Assembly: GCF_003952385.1 (NCBI RefSeq)
Contig: NZ_CP034444.1
Span: 5,965,001-6,029,000 of the forward strand
DNA length: 64,000 nucleotides
Reading direction: 5' to 3'
DNA from: Mesorhizobium sp. M1D.F.Ca.ET.043.01.1.1
Lineage (GTDB): Bacteria; Pseudomonadota; Alphaproteobacteria; Rhizobiales; Rhizobiaceae
Shown here: positions 1 to 11,299 of the stretch, piece by piece
Layout: each line of letters opens with the position of its first letter
How positions within the stretch are numbered: position 1 is the first letter of the stretch
Notes under the pieces: model-generated
Databases searched by the model: none
What the model was told of the DNA's origin: nothing
What the model saw: the letters and a program-made list of their open reading frames with translations, nothing else
Made by a program: the position numbers and the translations under genes

Positions 1-1226
1 GCGGCCATCTCGGCGCCGTGCGCGGCGCGGGCGAGGCCTGGCGCTACTGGCGGAACTGCGAGCAGGAGCTTTCCCGCCACCGCGCCAAGGTCGAGGCGGC
101 GGCGCGCGAAGCCGACTATCTCAGGGCCTCCGTCGCCGAGCTGGCGAAGCTCGACCCGCAGCCCGGCGAGGAGACCGAGCTGGCCGAACTGCGCGCCCGG
201 ATGATGCGGGCCGAGAAGATCGCGTCCGAGATCCACGATGCGCAGGATGTGCTGTCGGGGCCGTCCTCGCCGCTGCCGCAGCTTGCCAGCCTGCTGCGTC
301 GGCTGCAGCGCAAGGCGGGCGAAGTGCCGGGGCTGCTCGACGACGTGGTGAAATCGCTGGACGAGGCGATGATATCGCTCGACGCGGCGCAGTCCGGCGT
401 GGAATTGGCGCTTCGCGCCACCGAATACGATCCGCAGCGCCTCGAAAAGGCCGAGGAGCGGCTGTTTGCGCTGCGCGCGGCCTCGCGCAAGCACAATGTC
501 GCGGTCGACGATCTGGCGCAGCTGCGCGACACGATGGCGGCCGACCTTGCCGATCTCGATGCCGGCGAGGAGCGGCTGCACGGGCTGGAGAAGCAAGCCG
601 CCGCCGCAAGCGAGGCTTACGACATATCCGCGGCGCAGCTCTCATCGCTCCGTCACGCCGCCGCAGCCGGCCTGACCAAGGCGGTGATGGCCGAATTGCC
701 GGCCCTCAAGCTCGAACGGGCCGAGTTCATCGTCGAGATGGTGAGCGATGCCGAAAGCCGGATGGAAGAGGGTATCGACCAGGTCGAATTCTGGGTGCGC
801 ACCAATCCGGGCACCAGGCCTGGGCCGATGATGAAGGTCGCCTCGGGCGGCGAGCTGTCGCGCTTCCTCCTGGCGCTGAAGGTGGCGCTGGCCGACCGAG
901 GCTCGGCGCCGACCCTGGTCTTCGACGAGATCGACACCGGCGTCGGCGGCGCGGTGGCCGACGCCATCGGCCAGCGGCTGGCGCGACTCTCGAAGCGGGT
1001 GCAGGTGCTTTCGGTCACCCATGCGCCGCAGGTGGCGGCACGCGCCGCCACGCATTTCCTGATTTCCAAGTCCGGCGGCAAGGACCGCGTCGCTACCGGC
1101 ATCGCCGAGATGGACCGCGCGGCGCGCCAGGAAGAGATCGCGCGCATGCTGGCCGGCGCGACCATCACCGACGAGGCGCGCGCGGCGGCCGAGCGGCTGC
1201 TGCGCGAGAATACTGCAGCAGCTTAG
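1..1226 (+). CDS. recN: DNA repair protein RecN, C-terminal part (5' end outside window)
   Basis: RecN is an SMC-like ATPase of double-strand-break repair. The reading frame is open from base 3, so the N-terminal Walker A half lies upstream of the window. The visible part holds the second half of the coiled coil (heptad-like, Ala/Glu/Leu/Arg-rich), then the ABC signature SGGELSR (about bases 843-863) and the Walker B/D-loop segment VFDEIDTGVGG (about 919-951), followed by the His switch segment LSVTHAPQVA. The protein ends EENTAAA-like in low-complexity Ala. It is followed after 137 bases by ligA on the same strand, a common rhizobial order. Identification is by family motifs; only the missing N-terminus is unknown. 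Confidence 0.95.
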   Translation, partial: GHLGAVRGAGEAWRYWRNCEQELSRHRAKVEAAAREADYLRASVAELAKLDPQPGEETELAELRARMMRAEKIASEIHDAQDVLSGPSSPLPQLASLLRRLQRKAGEVPGLLDDVVKSLDEAMISLDAAQSGVELALRATEYDPQRLEKAEERLFALRAASRKHNVAVDDLAQLRDTMAADLADLDAGEERLHGLEKQAAAASEAYDISAAQLSSLRHAAAAGLTKAVMAELPALKLERAEFIVEMVSDAESRMEEGIDQVEFWVRTNPGTRPGPMMKVASGGELSRFLLALKVALADRGSAPTLVFDEIDTGVGGAVADAIGQRLARLSKRVQVLSVTHAPQVAARAATHFLISKSGGKDRVATGIAEMDRAARQEEIARMLAGATITDEARAAAERLLRENTAAA

Positions 1227-1333
1227 AGGCTGATCTCTCCGCTTGAAGGATGAGTCAGCAGATGGCTGCATCCCGCTGTTCAGGAATGATTCTTGCGCGA
1301 GCCGACTCCCCCATGCCGAATCCTGATTTATAG

Positions 1334-3570
<2,237 letters not shown>

Positions 3571-3571
<1 letters not shown>

Positions 3572-4257
3572 TGGCCGGCGCGTTCAAGGGTCTCGGGCAG
3601 AAGGCCATCCCGTTCCTGAAGGCGCTCGACTTCCACCAGAGCCGCGAGTGGTTCCAGGAGAACCGCGACCTTTATCAAAGTGAACTGCACGAGCCGTTCT
3701 GCGATCTGGTCGAGACGCTCAGCGAACGTTTCGAGAAGGCGAAACTCGGCTTGCGCGGCGATCGCAAGAAGTCGCTGTTTCGTATCAATCGCGACGTACG
3801 TTTTTCGAAGGACAAACGGCCCTACAACCGGCATCTCTCGGCCATCCTGTCGCCCGACGGCACCAAGATGGAGCAGGGCGTGTTCTACGTGCATATCGGG
3901 CTCGAGCGGTGCTTCTCCGGCGTCGCCTGGTGGCAGCCGGCGCCGGAACTGCTGCAGGCGATGCGCAGGGCGATCGTGACGAAGCCAGCGGCGTTCCGCG
4001 GCATGGTCACTTCACTCAAGAAGGCAGGCCTTGAGCTCGATGCGGAGGACCGCCTGAAGCGCGCGCCACGCGGCTTCGAGGACATTGCCGACGACGATCT
4101 CGCCCAGGCGGTGCGCAATCGGCATTTCGTGGTGCGGCACGATATCGATCCGGCGACGATCCATTCGCCGAAACTGGTCGACGATCTGGTCGATTTCACC
4201 TTGCGGGCCAAGCCGCTGCTCGACTGGGGCAGGGCGATACAGGGCAAAACCGGATAA
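3571..4257 (+). CDS. DUF2461 (TIGR02453) family protein
   Basis: 228 residues, start codon overlapping the ligA stop by one base, so the two are probably co-transcribed and translationally coupled. The N-terminal FLKALDFHQSREWFQENRDLY and the central RINRDVRFSKDKRPY are characteristic of the DUF2461/TIGR02453 family. No signal peptide or membrane segment is seen, so it should be cytoplasmic. The biochemical role of the family is not known; coupling to ligA hints at, but does not prove, a nucleic-acid link. Confidence 0.88.
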
Positions 4258-4351
4258 CCGGAAATCCGTTTCGCGATCAGTTCCGCTGATCGTCGGCTCA
4301 AGCGAATTGGTGTGACAAGGAAGGCGACGCTCCCTACATCAAGCCGCCTGA

Positions 4352-4450
4352 CGCGCGTCGCCTGAAACGGGTTCAGGCGACGCGCTTCAAGTCCTTGTTT
4401 TGATGCATGTCGTTATCCCAGAACCGCTGCGCACTTCTGGGCGACATGCA
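4352..4450 (-). repeat. Two-hairpin intergenic repeat, copy A
   Basis: Two inverted repeats: a perfect 13-bp hairpin CGCGTCGCCTGAA/TTCAGGCGACGCG (4354-4366 and 4372-4384, 5-base loop) and a 9-bp palindrome TGCATGTCG/CGACATGCA (4404-4412 and 4442-4450). The linking sequence reads, on the minus strand, AAAACAAGGACTTGAAGCGC. The architecture and linker match the copies at 7360, 9770 and 56029, marking a dispersed element. It stops just before the azlC ribosome binding site. Confidence 0.8.
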
Positions 4451-4465
4451 AAAGGGAGCAGTTGG

Positions 4466-5194
4466 ATGTCAGCGGAAGCAATCTCCGAAGACCGCGCCAA
4501 GAGCGAGTTCTGGGACGGTGTACGGTTGTCGATGCCGGTGGTCGTCGCTTCTGCGCCGTTCGCCGTGCTGTTTGGCGCTTTAGCTGTCGACAACGGCTTT
4601 TCCGTCCTTGAGGCTTTCCTGATGAGCGCGCTGATTTTCGGCGGCGCCAGCCAGATGGTCGGCATCGAATTGTTCGGCCAGCATGTCGCGCCGTGGCTGA
4701 TCGTGTTGTCGATCTTCGCGGTCAATTTCCGCCACGTGCTCTATTCCGCCGGCATCGGCCGCCGCATTGCGCATTGGCCGGTGCTGCAGCAGGCGCTCGG
4801 CTATTTCATCCTGACCGATCCGCAATATGCCGTTGCCGAGGCGAGGGCGGCCTCCGGCCAGCCGGTCGGGTTCGTCTGGTATCTGGGGCTCGGCCTGCCG
4901 GTCTACGTGTTCTGGGTCGCCGAAAGCGCGCTTGGCGCGGTGTTCGGCAAGATGATCCCTGACACCCATGCGCTGGGCATCGATTTCTTGCTGCCGATCT
5001 ATTTTCTTGGCCTGGTGCTTGGCTTCCGCAAACGGCCGCTGTGGCTGCCTGTGGTCGTGGCGAGCGCCGTTGCCTCCATCGTCGCCTACAAGACGGTCGG
5101 CTCGCCCTGGCACGTTTCGATCGGGGCCGTGGCCGGCGTGCTGCTTGCCGTGATCCTGCCGCCGCATCACAGCGGCGTGGGAGAGCGGCCATGA
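4466..5194 (+). CDS. azlC: AzlC family branched-chain amino acid exporter, large subunit
   Basis: 242 residues, strongly hydrophobic, with about seven to eight predicted membrane spans. It matches AzlC, which with AzlD exports branched-chain amino acids or their analogues across the inner membrane. The ATG at 4466 is preceded by GGGAG at 4454-4458; the longer frame from 4400 begins inside a palindromic repeat and is not believed. The family-typical GGASQMVGIELFG segment lies near residue 60, after the first spans. Its TGA overlaps the azlD ATG (ATGA), so the two are coupled. Substrate is by family inference only. Confidence 0.92.
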   Translation: MSAEAISEDRAKSEFWDGVRLSMPVVVASAPFAVLFGALAVDNGFSVLEAFLMSALIFGGASQMVGIELFGQHVAPWLIVLSIFAVNFRHVLYSAGIGRRIAHWPVLQQALGYFILTDPQYAVAEARAASGQPVGFVWYLGLGLPVYVFWVAESALGAVFGKMIPDTHALGIDFLLPIYFLGLVLGFRKRPLWLPVVVASAVASIVAYKTVGSPWHVSIGAVAGVLLAVILPPHHSGVGERP

Positions 5195-5487
5195 GCACCA
5201 CCTTCTGGATCATCCTTGCCGGCGCGATCGCCACCTATCTCACCCGCGTCGGCGGCCACCTCGTCATCTCGCGCTTCGACAACATCCATCCGCGGGTCGA
5301 GGCAGGCTTGAACGCCGTGCCGGCCGCGGTGCTGACGACGCTGGTGGCGCCGGCCGTGCTCGGCGCCGGACCGGCCGAATGGGCGGCGCTGATTGTCACC
5401 GCAATAGTGTCGCTGCGTGGCGGCCTGATGGCGATGTTCCTGGCCGGCGCTGCAGTCTTGATTCTGGCCAGGCAGTTCGTCGGGTAG
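5191..5487 (+). CDS. azlD: AzlD family branched-chain amino acid transport protein
   Basis: 98 residues with three to four hydrophobic helices, the small partner of AzlC. The conserved AzlD feature YLTRVGGHLVISRF appears near the N-terminus and the PAAVLTTLVAP stretch in the middle. The ATG at 5191 overlaps the azlC stop by four bases, the arrangement normally seen for this pair. It ends three bases before the convergent pepP stop, so no separate terminator is evident between them. Confidence 0.92.
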   Translation: MSTTFWIILAGAIATYLTRVGGHLVISRFDNIHPRVEAGLNAVPAAVLTTLVAPAVLGAGPAEWAALIVTAIVSLRGGLMAMFLAGAAVLILARQFVG

Positions 5488-5490
5488 AAA

Positions 5491-7335
5491 TCAGATTTTC
5501 GCGTCGTGCGGCAGCGGCGCTGTCGCCTTCTCCAGCCAGGCCAGCGTTTCGCCGTCCACCATCGGACCGATCTCCGCCAAGACCCGTGCATGGTACTGAT
5601 CGAGCCAGTGCAGCTCGTCGCGCGTCAGAAGATCGGTGCGGATGAGGCGCTTGTCGATCGGCGCCAGCGTCAGCGTCTCGAGGCCATGCACGGCGATGTC
5701 GCCGCCCTCGATCTGTTCGGCGGGCGTGACGAGGATCAGGTTCTCGATGCGAATGCCGTAGGCGCCCTCCTTGTAGTAGCCCGGTTCGTTGGACAGCATC
5801 ATGCCGCCAAGCAGCTTCTCGGTGCCGGTGCGGGCGATGCGCTGCGGTCCTTCGTGCACGGCAAGATAGGAGCCGACGCCGTGGCCGGTGCCGTGGGCGA
5901 AGTCGCAGCCATGCTTCCACAGCGCCATGCGGGCGACCGCATCGATCTCCGAGCCGCGCGTGCCTGCCGGAAAGCGCAGCATCGAGATGCCGATCATGCC
6001 TTTCAGCACCAGCGTGAAGCGCTCGCGCATCTCCTCGGTCGGCTGGCCGATCGGCACGGTGCGGGTGATGTCGGTGGTGCCGTCCTGGTACTGTCCGCCG
6101 GAATCGAGCAGGAACAGCTCGCCGCTCTGAAGCTTGCGGCTGGTGGCACGTGACACGCGATAGTGCATGATGGCGCCGTTCGGGCCGGCGCCGGAAATCG
6201 TGTCGAAGGAGACGTCGCGCAGCGGCATCTGCGTTTCCTCGCCGGTCTGCCGGCGCACCTCTTCGAGCTTGGTGACGACGTCGATCTCGTCGAGCTTGCC
6301 CGGCTCCTGCCGGTCGAGCCAGCAGAGCAGCTTCGCGACAGCCGCGCCGTCGCGGCGGTGCGCGGCGCGGCTGCCGGCGATCTCGGCCTGGTTCTTGGTC
6401 GCGCGCGGGATGCGGGCGGGATCGGCGGCCGAAACGACCTTGCCGCCATTGTCCTCGACCAGCATCTTGAGCTTTTCCGCCGCCAGCACGGGATCGAGCG
6501 CGATCCTTGCGCCATCGTCGGCAAGCCCAGCGATGGCTGCTTCGAACTCGCCCGGATCGTGCAGGTCGGCAAGCTGGGTGAGATAGGCCGCGACCTGGCG
6601 CGAGAATTTGCGCGGGTCCATGAAGAGCTGGTGCTTGCCGTCTGCGGCGAGGATGGCGAAGCCGAGCGCCAGCGGCGTGTGCGCCACGTCACCGCCACGG
6701 ATGTTGAAGGCCCAGGCTATTGAAGAGGGGTCCGTGAGCACGGCGTGCGTCGCGCTCTCCTTTTCGATTGCGCCCGCCAGCCGGGCCAGCTTGTCCTTGG
6801 CGAGCTCGCCGGCGAAGGCGATGGGGTGGAGCTCCACCGGTGCGCGAGGCGGCTCCGGCTGGTCTTTCCAGATGATGTCGATCGGATTCCTGTCGAGCGG
6901 CACCAGCGTCGCGCCGGACTGCTCGGCCGAAGCTTTCAGCGCCTTGACCTCGCCGATCGTATGCAGCCAAGGGTCGAAGCCGAGCCTGGCGCCCTTGCCG
7001 AGATTGTCGTTGATCCAGGAGGCCGGCGGATTGTCGACGAGGCTTTCGACGGTGAAGATCGAAAGGTCGACCTCGCCGCGCACCTGCAGCGTGTAGCGGC
7101 CGTCAACGAAGATGAAGGCGCGGTCGCGCAGGATGATGGCGACGCCGGCCGAGCCGGAAAAGCCGGTCAGCCATTTCAGCCGCGCCGAGCGGTCGGCGAC
7201 ATATTCGCCCTGATGTTCGTCGGCGCGCGGCACCATGAATCCGTCCAGGCCGTTCTCCGCCAGCCATTGACGCAGCATCGCCACGCGCGGCTTGCCGACA
7301 GCCGGATCACCGGCGGAATCAAAGGTCTGGAACAT
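5491..7335 (-). CDS. pepP: Xaa-Pro aminopeptidase (aminopeptidase P, M24B)
   Basis: 614-residue cytoplasmic metallopeptidase that removes N-terminal residues preceding proline. It has two creatinase-like N-terminal domains followed by the M24 pita-bread catalytic domain. Metal ligands are visible in DSGGQYQDGTTDITRTV (about residues 408-424), HGTGHGVGSYLAVHEGP (about 475-491) and MLSNEPGYY (about 508-518). The ATG at 7335 is chosen because GGGAGACG precedes it on the coding strand and the nine residues before it are not family-like. This long three-domain form is the one found in eukaryotes and alphaproteobacteria, rather than the 440-residue E. coli form. Confidence 0.95.
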   Translation of the reverse strand: MFQTFDSAGDPAVGKPRVAMLRQWLAENGLDGFMVPRADEHQGEYVADRSARLKWLTGFSGSAGVAIILRDRAFIFVDGRYTLQVRGEVDLSIFTVESLVDNPPASWINDNLGKGARLGFDPWLHTIGEVKALKASAEQSGATLVPLDRNPIDIIWKDQPEPPRAPVELHPIAFAGELAKDKLARLAGAIEKESATHAVLTDPSSIAWAFNIRGGDVAHTPLALGFAILAADGKHQLFMDPRKFSRQVAAYLTQLADLHDPGEFEAAIAGLADDGARIALDPVLAAEKLKMLVEDNGGKVVSAADPARIPRATKNQAEIAGSRAAHRRDGAAVAKLLCWLDRQEPGKLDEIDVVTKLEEVRRQTGEETQMPLRDVSFDTISGAGPNGAIMHYRVSRATSRKLQSGELFLLDSGGQYQDGTTDITRTVPIGQPTEEMRERFTLVLKGMIGISMLRFPAGTRGSEIDAVARMALWKHGCDFAHGTGHGVGSYLAVHEGPQRIARTGTEKLLGGMMLSNEPGYYKEGAYGIRIENLILVTPAEQIEGGDIAVHGLETLTLAPIDKRLIRTDLLTRDELHWLDQYHARVLAEIGPMVDGETLAWLEKATAPLPHDAKI

Positions 7336-7359
7336 GGTCGTCTCCCTCGAATGGCGGCG

Positions 7360-7460
7360 CATGACCCCGAAAATCGGAGTCGATTTTCGGAAAGGATCAT
7401 GCGCGAAATCAAAGTGCTACAGCGTCCTTTGCGCGTCCAAAGGACGCGCGGCGCTGTAGC
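7360..7460 (+). repeat. Two-hairpin intergenic repeat, copy B
   Basis: Lies between pepP and prmA. The first inverted repeat runs CATGACCCCGAAAATCG to CGATTTTCGGAAAGGATCATG (7360-7400); the linker is GCGCGAAATCAAAGTGCTACA; the second hairpin is GCGTCCTTT/AAAGGACGC (7422-7430, 7439-7447). Reversed, it aligns over its full length with the copy upstream of hflK (56029-56134), with only scattered mismatches. Confidence 0.85.
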
Positions 7461-7534
7461 CGCGACCGTAACGCATACACCTTCAAACCGGAATCAGTTT
7501 CGGCAGGGCCAGGCGGGATTGGATCGAGTCTGAA

Positions 7535-8407
7535 TCACCGCTTGAGGTGGATCGTCACCCAGCCCTCGCGGTGCAAGGTGCGGACGTGGCGGAAAGCCTG
7601 GCCGACATAGGCCGAGATTACCGCATCGCGCTGGCGGTCGAGGATGCCGGAGAGCACCAGCGAGCCGCCCAGCTTAATGTGCCTGGCCATCTGTGGCGCC
7701 AGCCGCATCAGCGGCCGCGCCAGGATGTTGGCGACGATCAGGTCGAAGGGGGCGCGCATGGCGAAGATCGGATGATGGAAACCCGGTGCCGTCACCGTCT
7801 CGACCAGCGCCTTGACGTGGTTGAGGCGCGCATTGGCGGCAGCGACGCGGACCGCGACTGGGTCGATGTCGGTTGCAAGCACCGGAATATGCGCGAGCTT
7901 CGCCAGGGCAATCGCCAGCACCGCGCTTCCCGTGCCGAGATCCAGCGCGTTGCGCGGGCGCTCGCGTCGCACCACCTGGTCCAGCATTTCGAGGCAGCCG
8001 GCGGTGGTGCCGTGATGGCCGGTGCCGAAGGCGAGGCCCGCCTCGATCTCGATGGCGAGATCGCTGCTGTGGCGCTTGCCGCGATCATGCGCGCCATGGA
8101 CGAAGAAGCGCCCGGCGCGAACCGGCTTCAGACCTTCGAGCGAGCGCGCCACCCAGTCGATGTCGGGCAGCGCTTCGCGTTCGACCTGCTTCGACAAGGC
8201 GAGGCCCGCGAGGATGTCGTTGATCCGGGCTTCGACGGCATCGACATCGCCGTCGGCGTAGAGCGAGACTTCGTGGATGTCGTTGGACTCGTCGACCTCC
8301 AGCACGGCAAGCGGCAGGCCTTCATCCTCGAAGGCGGCGTCGAGCGCGGCGAAGATACGGTCGGCTTCGGCCTTGCCGGCGATGAAATGCAGCCTGGTCT
8401 GTCCCAT
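7535..8407 (-). CDS. prmA: Ribosomal protein L11 methyltransferase PrmA
   Basis: 290-residue SAM-dependent methyltransferase that modifies ribosomal protein L11. The SAM-binding motif [17 protein letters not shown], is at about residues 151-166; the preceding [10 protein letters not shown] loop and the later post-motif [11 protein letters not shown] are typical of PrmA. N-terminal region (1-110) corresponds to the substrate-recognition domain. It is transcribed in the same direction as pepP but is separated from it by a repeat element, so co-transcription is uncertain. Confidence 0.94.
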   Translation of the reverse strand: MGQTRLHFIAGKAEADRIFAALDAAFEDEGLPLAVLEVDESNDIHEVSLYADGDVDAVEARINDILAGLALSKQVEREALPDIDWVARSLEGLKPVRAGRFFVHGAHDRGKRHSSDLAIEIEAGLAFGTGHHGTTAGCLEMLDQVVRRERPRNALDLGTGSAVLAIALAKLAHIPVLATDIDPVAVRVAAANARLNHVKALVETVTAPGFHHPIFAMRAPFDLIVANILARPLMRLAPQMARHIKLGGSLVLSGILDRQRDAVISAYVGQAFRHVRTLHREGWVTIHLKR

Positions 8408-8424
8408 CAGGCTAGTTCTCGTTT

Positions 8425-8473
8425 GAGCATGATCTTTTCCGAAAACCGGACGCCACTTTTCGGGATCATGCTC
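8425..8473. repeat. GAGCATGATC/GATCATGCTC palindromic repeat
   Basis: Perfect 10-bp arms at 8425-8434 and 8464-8473 enclose a second near-match (TTTTCCGAAAACCGG/ACTTTTCGG). This is the first hairpin of the two-hairpin family without the second. It fills the gap between prmA and the Sco gene and supplies part of the Sco stop region, so may act as a transcript 3' end stabiliser. Confidence 0.75.
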
Positions 8474-9048
8474 TAGCCCGCCGCCAATCGCTTCAGCTTG
8501 GCAATGGCGGTATCGGCGCTTTCGCCATAGGCGATGGTGCCGGCGAACTCGCCCCTGGCGTTGAGCAGCAGCACGGAGGCCGTGTGGTCCATGGTGTAGT
8601 CGCCGTCGCCGGTGTCGACCTTCTTCCAGTAGATGCCGAAGGCCTTGGCCATGGCATGGACCTTGTCCGGATCGCCGGTGATGCCGGTGATGCGGTCGGA
8701 GAAATTGCTGACGTAGGAATTGATGATCTCGGGCGTGTCGCGCTCCGGATCCACCGTGACGAAGTAGGCGTTGAGGTTCTTGCCGTCATCGCCCATCGTC
8801 TTCAGCCAGCCGGCCAGCTCGAACAGCGTGGTCGGACAGACCTCGGGGCAGTGGGTGAAGCCGAAGAATACAACGGTCGGGTGACCTCGGAACGCGGCCT
8901 CGGTGATCGGCGCGCCTTTCTGGTCGGTCAGCGCGAACGCGGCGCCGTAGGGCTCGCCGCCATAATGGCCGCGGTACCAGTCGAAGGTGAGCCAGCCGAT
9001 GCCCGCCGCCATCAGGACGAGAATGCCGACCAGGATTGAGCGCATCAT
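8473..9048 (-). CDS. SCO1/SenC family copper chaperone
   Basis: 191-residue membrane-anchored thioredoxin-fold protein. One N-terminal hydrophobic helix (residues 3-20) anchors it to the inner membrane, facing the periplasm. The copper ligands are the CPEVC motif (C67 and C71) and His155 in the MDHTAS segment. The family delivers copper to the CuA site of cytochrome oxidase or acts as a redox protein. No cytochrome oxidase genes are within the window. Either of two adjacent ATG codons (9048 or 9045) may be used. Confidence 0.93.
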   Translation of the reverse strand: MMRSILVGILVLMAAGIGWLTFDWYRGHYGGEPYGAAFALTDQKGAPITEAAFRGHPTVVFFGFTHCPEVCPTTLFELAGWLKTMGDDGKNLNAYFVTVDPERDTPEIINSYVSNFSDRITGITGDPDKVHAMAKAFGIYWKKVDTGDGDYTMDHTASVLLLNARGEFAGTIAYGESADTAIAKLKRLAAG

Positions 9049-9275
9049 CAGAAACTATCCGTCGTGATCGTCGCGGCCCAGCGGATCGTGCGCGGGGCCT
9101 GTTTTGGCGACAGTCTTAACGGTTTGGCGGCGCACGCGCAAAGATGTCGCGTTGCCGCAACCGCGAGACCGGCCGTCCACGGAGAGGGGCCGAGCCCGAC
9201 GGCATCGAACGGCTTGCAAATGCCATGGTCCTATCCCACCTGACATCGGCTGAACGCGAACCCGAGGAGGCTTCC

Positions 9276-9761
9276 TTGCGAAAACTGATCGGCTTGATGG
9301 CCGCATGCCTTGCCCTGAGCGCCGGCACTGCTGTGGCGGACGAGGTCGGCAAGGTCGGCGTCGACTGGGTCGGCAACGACATCATGATCGACGCGATCAA
9401 GGATCCGAAAGTCGACGGGGTCACCTGCCACGTCGCCTATTTCGACCGCAGCATCATCGACCGGCTGCACAAGGGCAATTGGTTCGAGGATCCATCGGAT
9501 TCCTCGATCTCCTGTCGCCAGACCGGGCCGATCACCATCGGCGACATCGACATGAGCGAGGGCGGTGAGGAGGTGTTCAAGCAAGGCCTCAGCCTGATCT
9601 GGAAGAAGCAGGTGGTGAACCGCATCTACGACAAGAACAACGAGACGCTGATCTATCTGTCGCATTCGCGCCAGGTGCAGAACGGCTCGGCGAAGATGTC
9701 GGTCACCACCGTGCCGCTCTACGGCCAAAACGTCGTGTGGACGAAGGGCAAGCCGCAATAG
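9276..9761 (+). CDS. creA: CreA family periplasmic protein
   Basis: 161 residues starting at TTG 9276, which has GAGGAGG five bases upstream; the longer frame from 9144 has no such site. A signal peptide is clear (residues 1-21, cut after AVA). The body VGVDWVGNDIMIDAIKDPKV, then TCHVAYFD, SDSSISCRQTGPI and the late IYLSHSRQVQNGSAK match E. coli CreA in order and length. Two cysteines could form a disulfide. The function of CreA is unknown; the name comes from its place beside the E. coli creBCD genes, which are not here. Confidence 0.85.
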   Translation: MRKLIGLMAACLALSAGTAVADEVGKVGVDWVGNDIMIDAIKDPKVDGVTCHVAYFDRSIIDRLHKGNWFEDPSDSSISCRQTGPITIGDIDMSEGGEEVFKQGLSLIWKKQVVNRIYDKNNETLIYLSHSRQVQNGSAKMSVTTVPLYGQNVVWTKGKPQ

Positions 9762-9769
9762 GCACCCAA

Positions 9770-9850
9770 GGCATGTCTCCCGAAAGTAGGAACCGGGTTC
9801 GGGACAAAGACATGGGTAAAATCAAAAACCTCAAGCGCATGGAGCGAATC
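9770..9850 (+). repeat. Two-hairpin-family repeat, copy C (single hairpin plus linker)
   Basis: Nested inverted repeats CATGTCT/AGACATG (9772-9778, 9808-9814) and TCCCGAA/TTCGGGA (9778-9784, 9798-9804), followed by TAAAATCAAAAACCTCAAGC. The linker matches copy A at 4352-4450 when that is reversed. No second hairpin is evident. It sits between creA and the hexapeptide transferase gene. Confidence 0.7.
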
Positions 9851-9945
9851 TGGAAGATCGCGACGTGCTTGTCTTATGACTTTGCTTGCCGAACGGACGA
9901 TTGGTGCCGCTTGCGGGACCAATCGCGCGGGCGTAAAGCCGCGCC

Positions 9946-10587
9946 ATGGACCGTCCTGAACACCTCGTGCTCAAAGATCCCGAGCCGCGCATCCATCCGA
10001 CCGCGGAACTGAAGGGGTGCAAGCTCGGCCGCTACGCCTCGATCGGCGAGCGGGTGATCCTGCGCGAGGTGACGGTCGGCGACTTTTCCTATTTCGAGCG
10101 GCATTCGGAAGCGATCTACACGACGATCGGCAAATTCTGCTCGATCGCCGCCAACAGCCGCATCAACGCGCTCGAGCATCCGATCGGGCGGCTGACCCAG
10201 CACAAGGTCAGCTACCGCCCGAACGAATATTTCCGTTGGCTCGGCGTCGACGCGGCCTTTCGCGAGCGGCGGCAGGCAAAGCCGGTCGGCATCGGGCACG
10301 ATGTCTGGATCGGCCATGGCGCCGTCGTCATGCCAGGGGTTACGATCGGCAACGGCGCCGTCATCGGCGCCAATGCGGTTGTGACGCGTGACGTGCCGCC
10401 TTACGCAATCGTCGCCGGCGTCCCCGCGAAGCCGCTGCGGCAGCGGTTCGCCGCCGATGTCGCGGCGCGCATCGAGAAGCTTGCCTGGTGGGATTGGGCG
10501 CCGGAAAAACTCGCCAGGGCGATCCCGGACATGCAGTCATTGCCGATCGAAGCCTTCCTCGATCGTTGGGAAAACGAGCCTTTCTGA
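9946..10587 (+). CDS. Hexapeptide-repeat acyltransferase (phosphonate-associated type)
   Basis: 213 residues with a left-handed beta-helix made of hexapeptide repeats, both before and after an extended loop: IHPTAEL, LGRYASIG at the start, then IGHDVWIGHGAVVMPGVTIGNGAVIGANAVVTRDVPPYAIVAGVPAKPLRQRF in pieces from residue 111. The layout, with IYTTIGKFCSIAANSRIN and the late WWDW, fits TIGR03308, the transferase found in phosphonate (phn) gene clusters. No phn gene is nearby, so a general chloramphenicol-acetyltransferase-like O- or N-acetylation role is equally possible. Start chosen at the ATG giving the family N-terminus. Confidence 0.85.
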   Translation: MDRPEHLVLKDPEPRIHPTAELKGCKLGRYASIGERVILREVTVGDFSYFERHSEAIYTTIGKFCSIAANSRINALEHPIGRLTQHKVSYRPNEYFRWLGVDAAFRERRQAKPVGIGHDVWIGHGAVVMPGVTIGNGAVIGANAVVTRDVPPYAIVAGVPAKPLRQRFAADVAARIEKLAWWDWAPEKLARAIPDMQSLPIEAFLDRWENEPF

Positions 10588-10605
10588 CATTTTGCGGGGG
10601 TCGGT

Positions 10606-10644
10606 GCCCCTTCCGCCATGCGGGGGTGGCGCAGCGGAAGGGGC
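10606..10644. repeat. GC-rich 11-bp inverted repeat downstream of the acetyltransferase
   Basis: GCCCCTTCCGC (10606-10616) and GCGGAAGGGGC (10634-10644) are a perfect 11-bp pair with a 17-base loop. There is no T run, so it is more likely a mRNA-stabilising or REP-like element than a simple terminator. A second small hairpin GCAGGC/GCCTGC with a T-rich loop lies at 10674-10691. Confidence 0.6.
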
Positions 10645-10862
10645 TGGAGGCATACCGCCGTGAAGCGGAAGAAGCAGGCTTTTTGGCCTGCACGGGGCAC
10701 TATCGCAACAAACGGATAAGCTGTTTCTTCATGTCCGCACGCCTTTCGCGTGTATCCGATTGCAAGCGTCTGCGTCGGAAAACTCGAACGGCGGGAACCG
10801 GAGGTGCCGCCGCCTTGTTTCTCTCTCGAAATGCCGCGCGATGGCGGCTCGTCGAGGGATCG

Positions 10863-11291
10863 ATGATCGAGAAACTCTTTACCCGGATTGCCAATTGGGT
10901 GGCTCACCTGGCCGGTATGCCGCCGACCTTCGCCTTCTGCATTCTGATCGTCGTCGCCTGGGCGTTGAGCGGTCCAATCTTCGGCTTCTCCGATACCTGG
11001 CAACTGGTCATCAACACCGGCACAACCATCGTCACCTTCCTGATGGTGTTCCTCATCCAGAACACGCAAAATCGCGACAGCGCGGCCATCCAGACCAAAC
11101 TCGACGAGCTGATCCGGGTGAGCCGGGCCCACAACACCTTCATCGGTATCGAGCATCTGACCGAATCCGAGGTCGAGGAGATTCGCGACAAATGCGAAGA
11201 GGCCGCAAAGCGGCATGACCGGGAGGTCGCCCAGGCTGCTGTCAAGAAGGCCGTGGCGAGGAAGAACGGTTCCAAGAAGAAAGCAGCTTGA
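10863..11291 (+). CDS. Low-affinity iron permease family membrane protein
   Basis: 142 residues. Two hydrophobic helices (about 20-38 and 48-66) are followed by QNTQNRDSAAIQTKLDELI and a charged helical tail ending in Lys-rich sequence. This order is that of the PF04120 low-affinity iron permease family, which is common in bacteria and often just two-spanning. Transport activity is not established for the bacterial members. The start at 10863 follows GAGGG by four bases; upstream in-frame codons lie in GC-rich non-family sequence. Confidence 0.85.
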   Translation: MIEKLFTRIANWVAHLAGMPPTFAFCILIVVAWALSGPIFGFSDTWQLVINTGTTIVTFLMVFLIQNTQNRDSAAIQTKLDELIRVSRAHNTFIGIEHLTESEVEEIRDKCEEAAKRHDREVAQAAVKKAVARKNGSKKKAA

Positions 11292-11299
11292 ACGGCCCG

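Noticed and set aside
4400..4465. Upstream extension of azlC
   Set aside because: It lies inside the two-hairpin repeat and lacks a ribosome site, while ATG 4466 has GGGAG.
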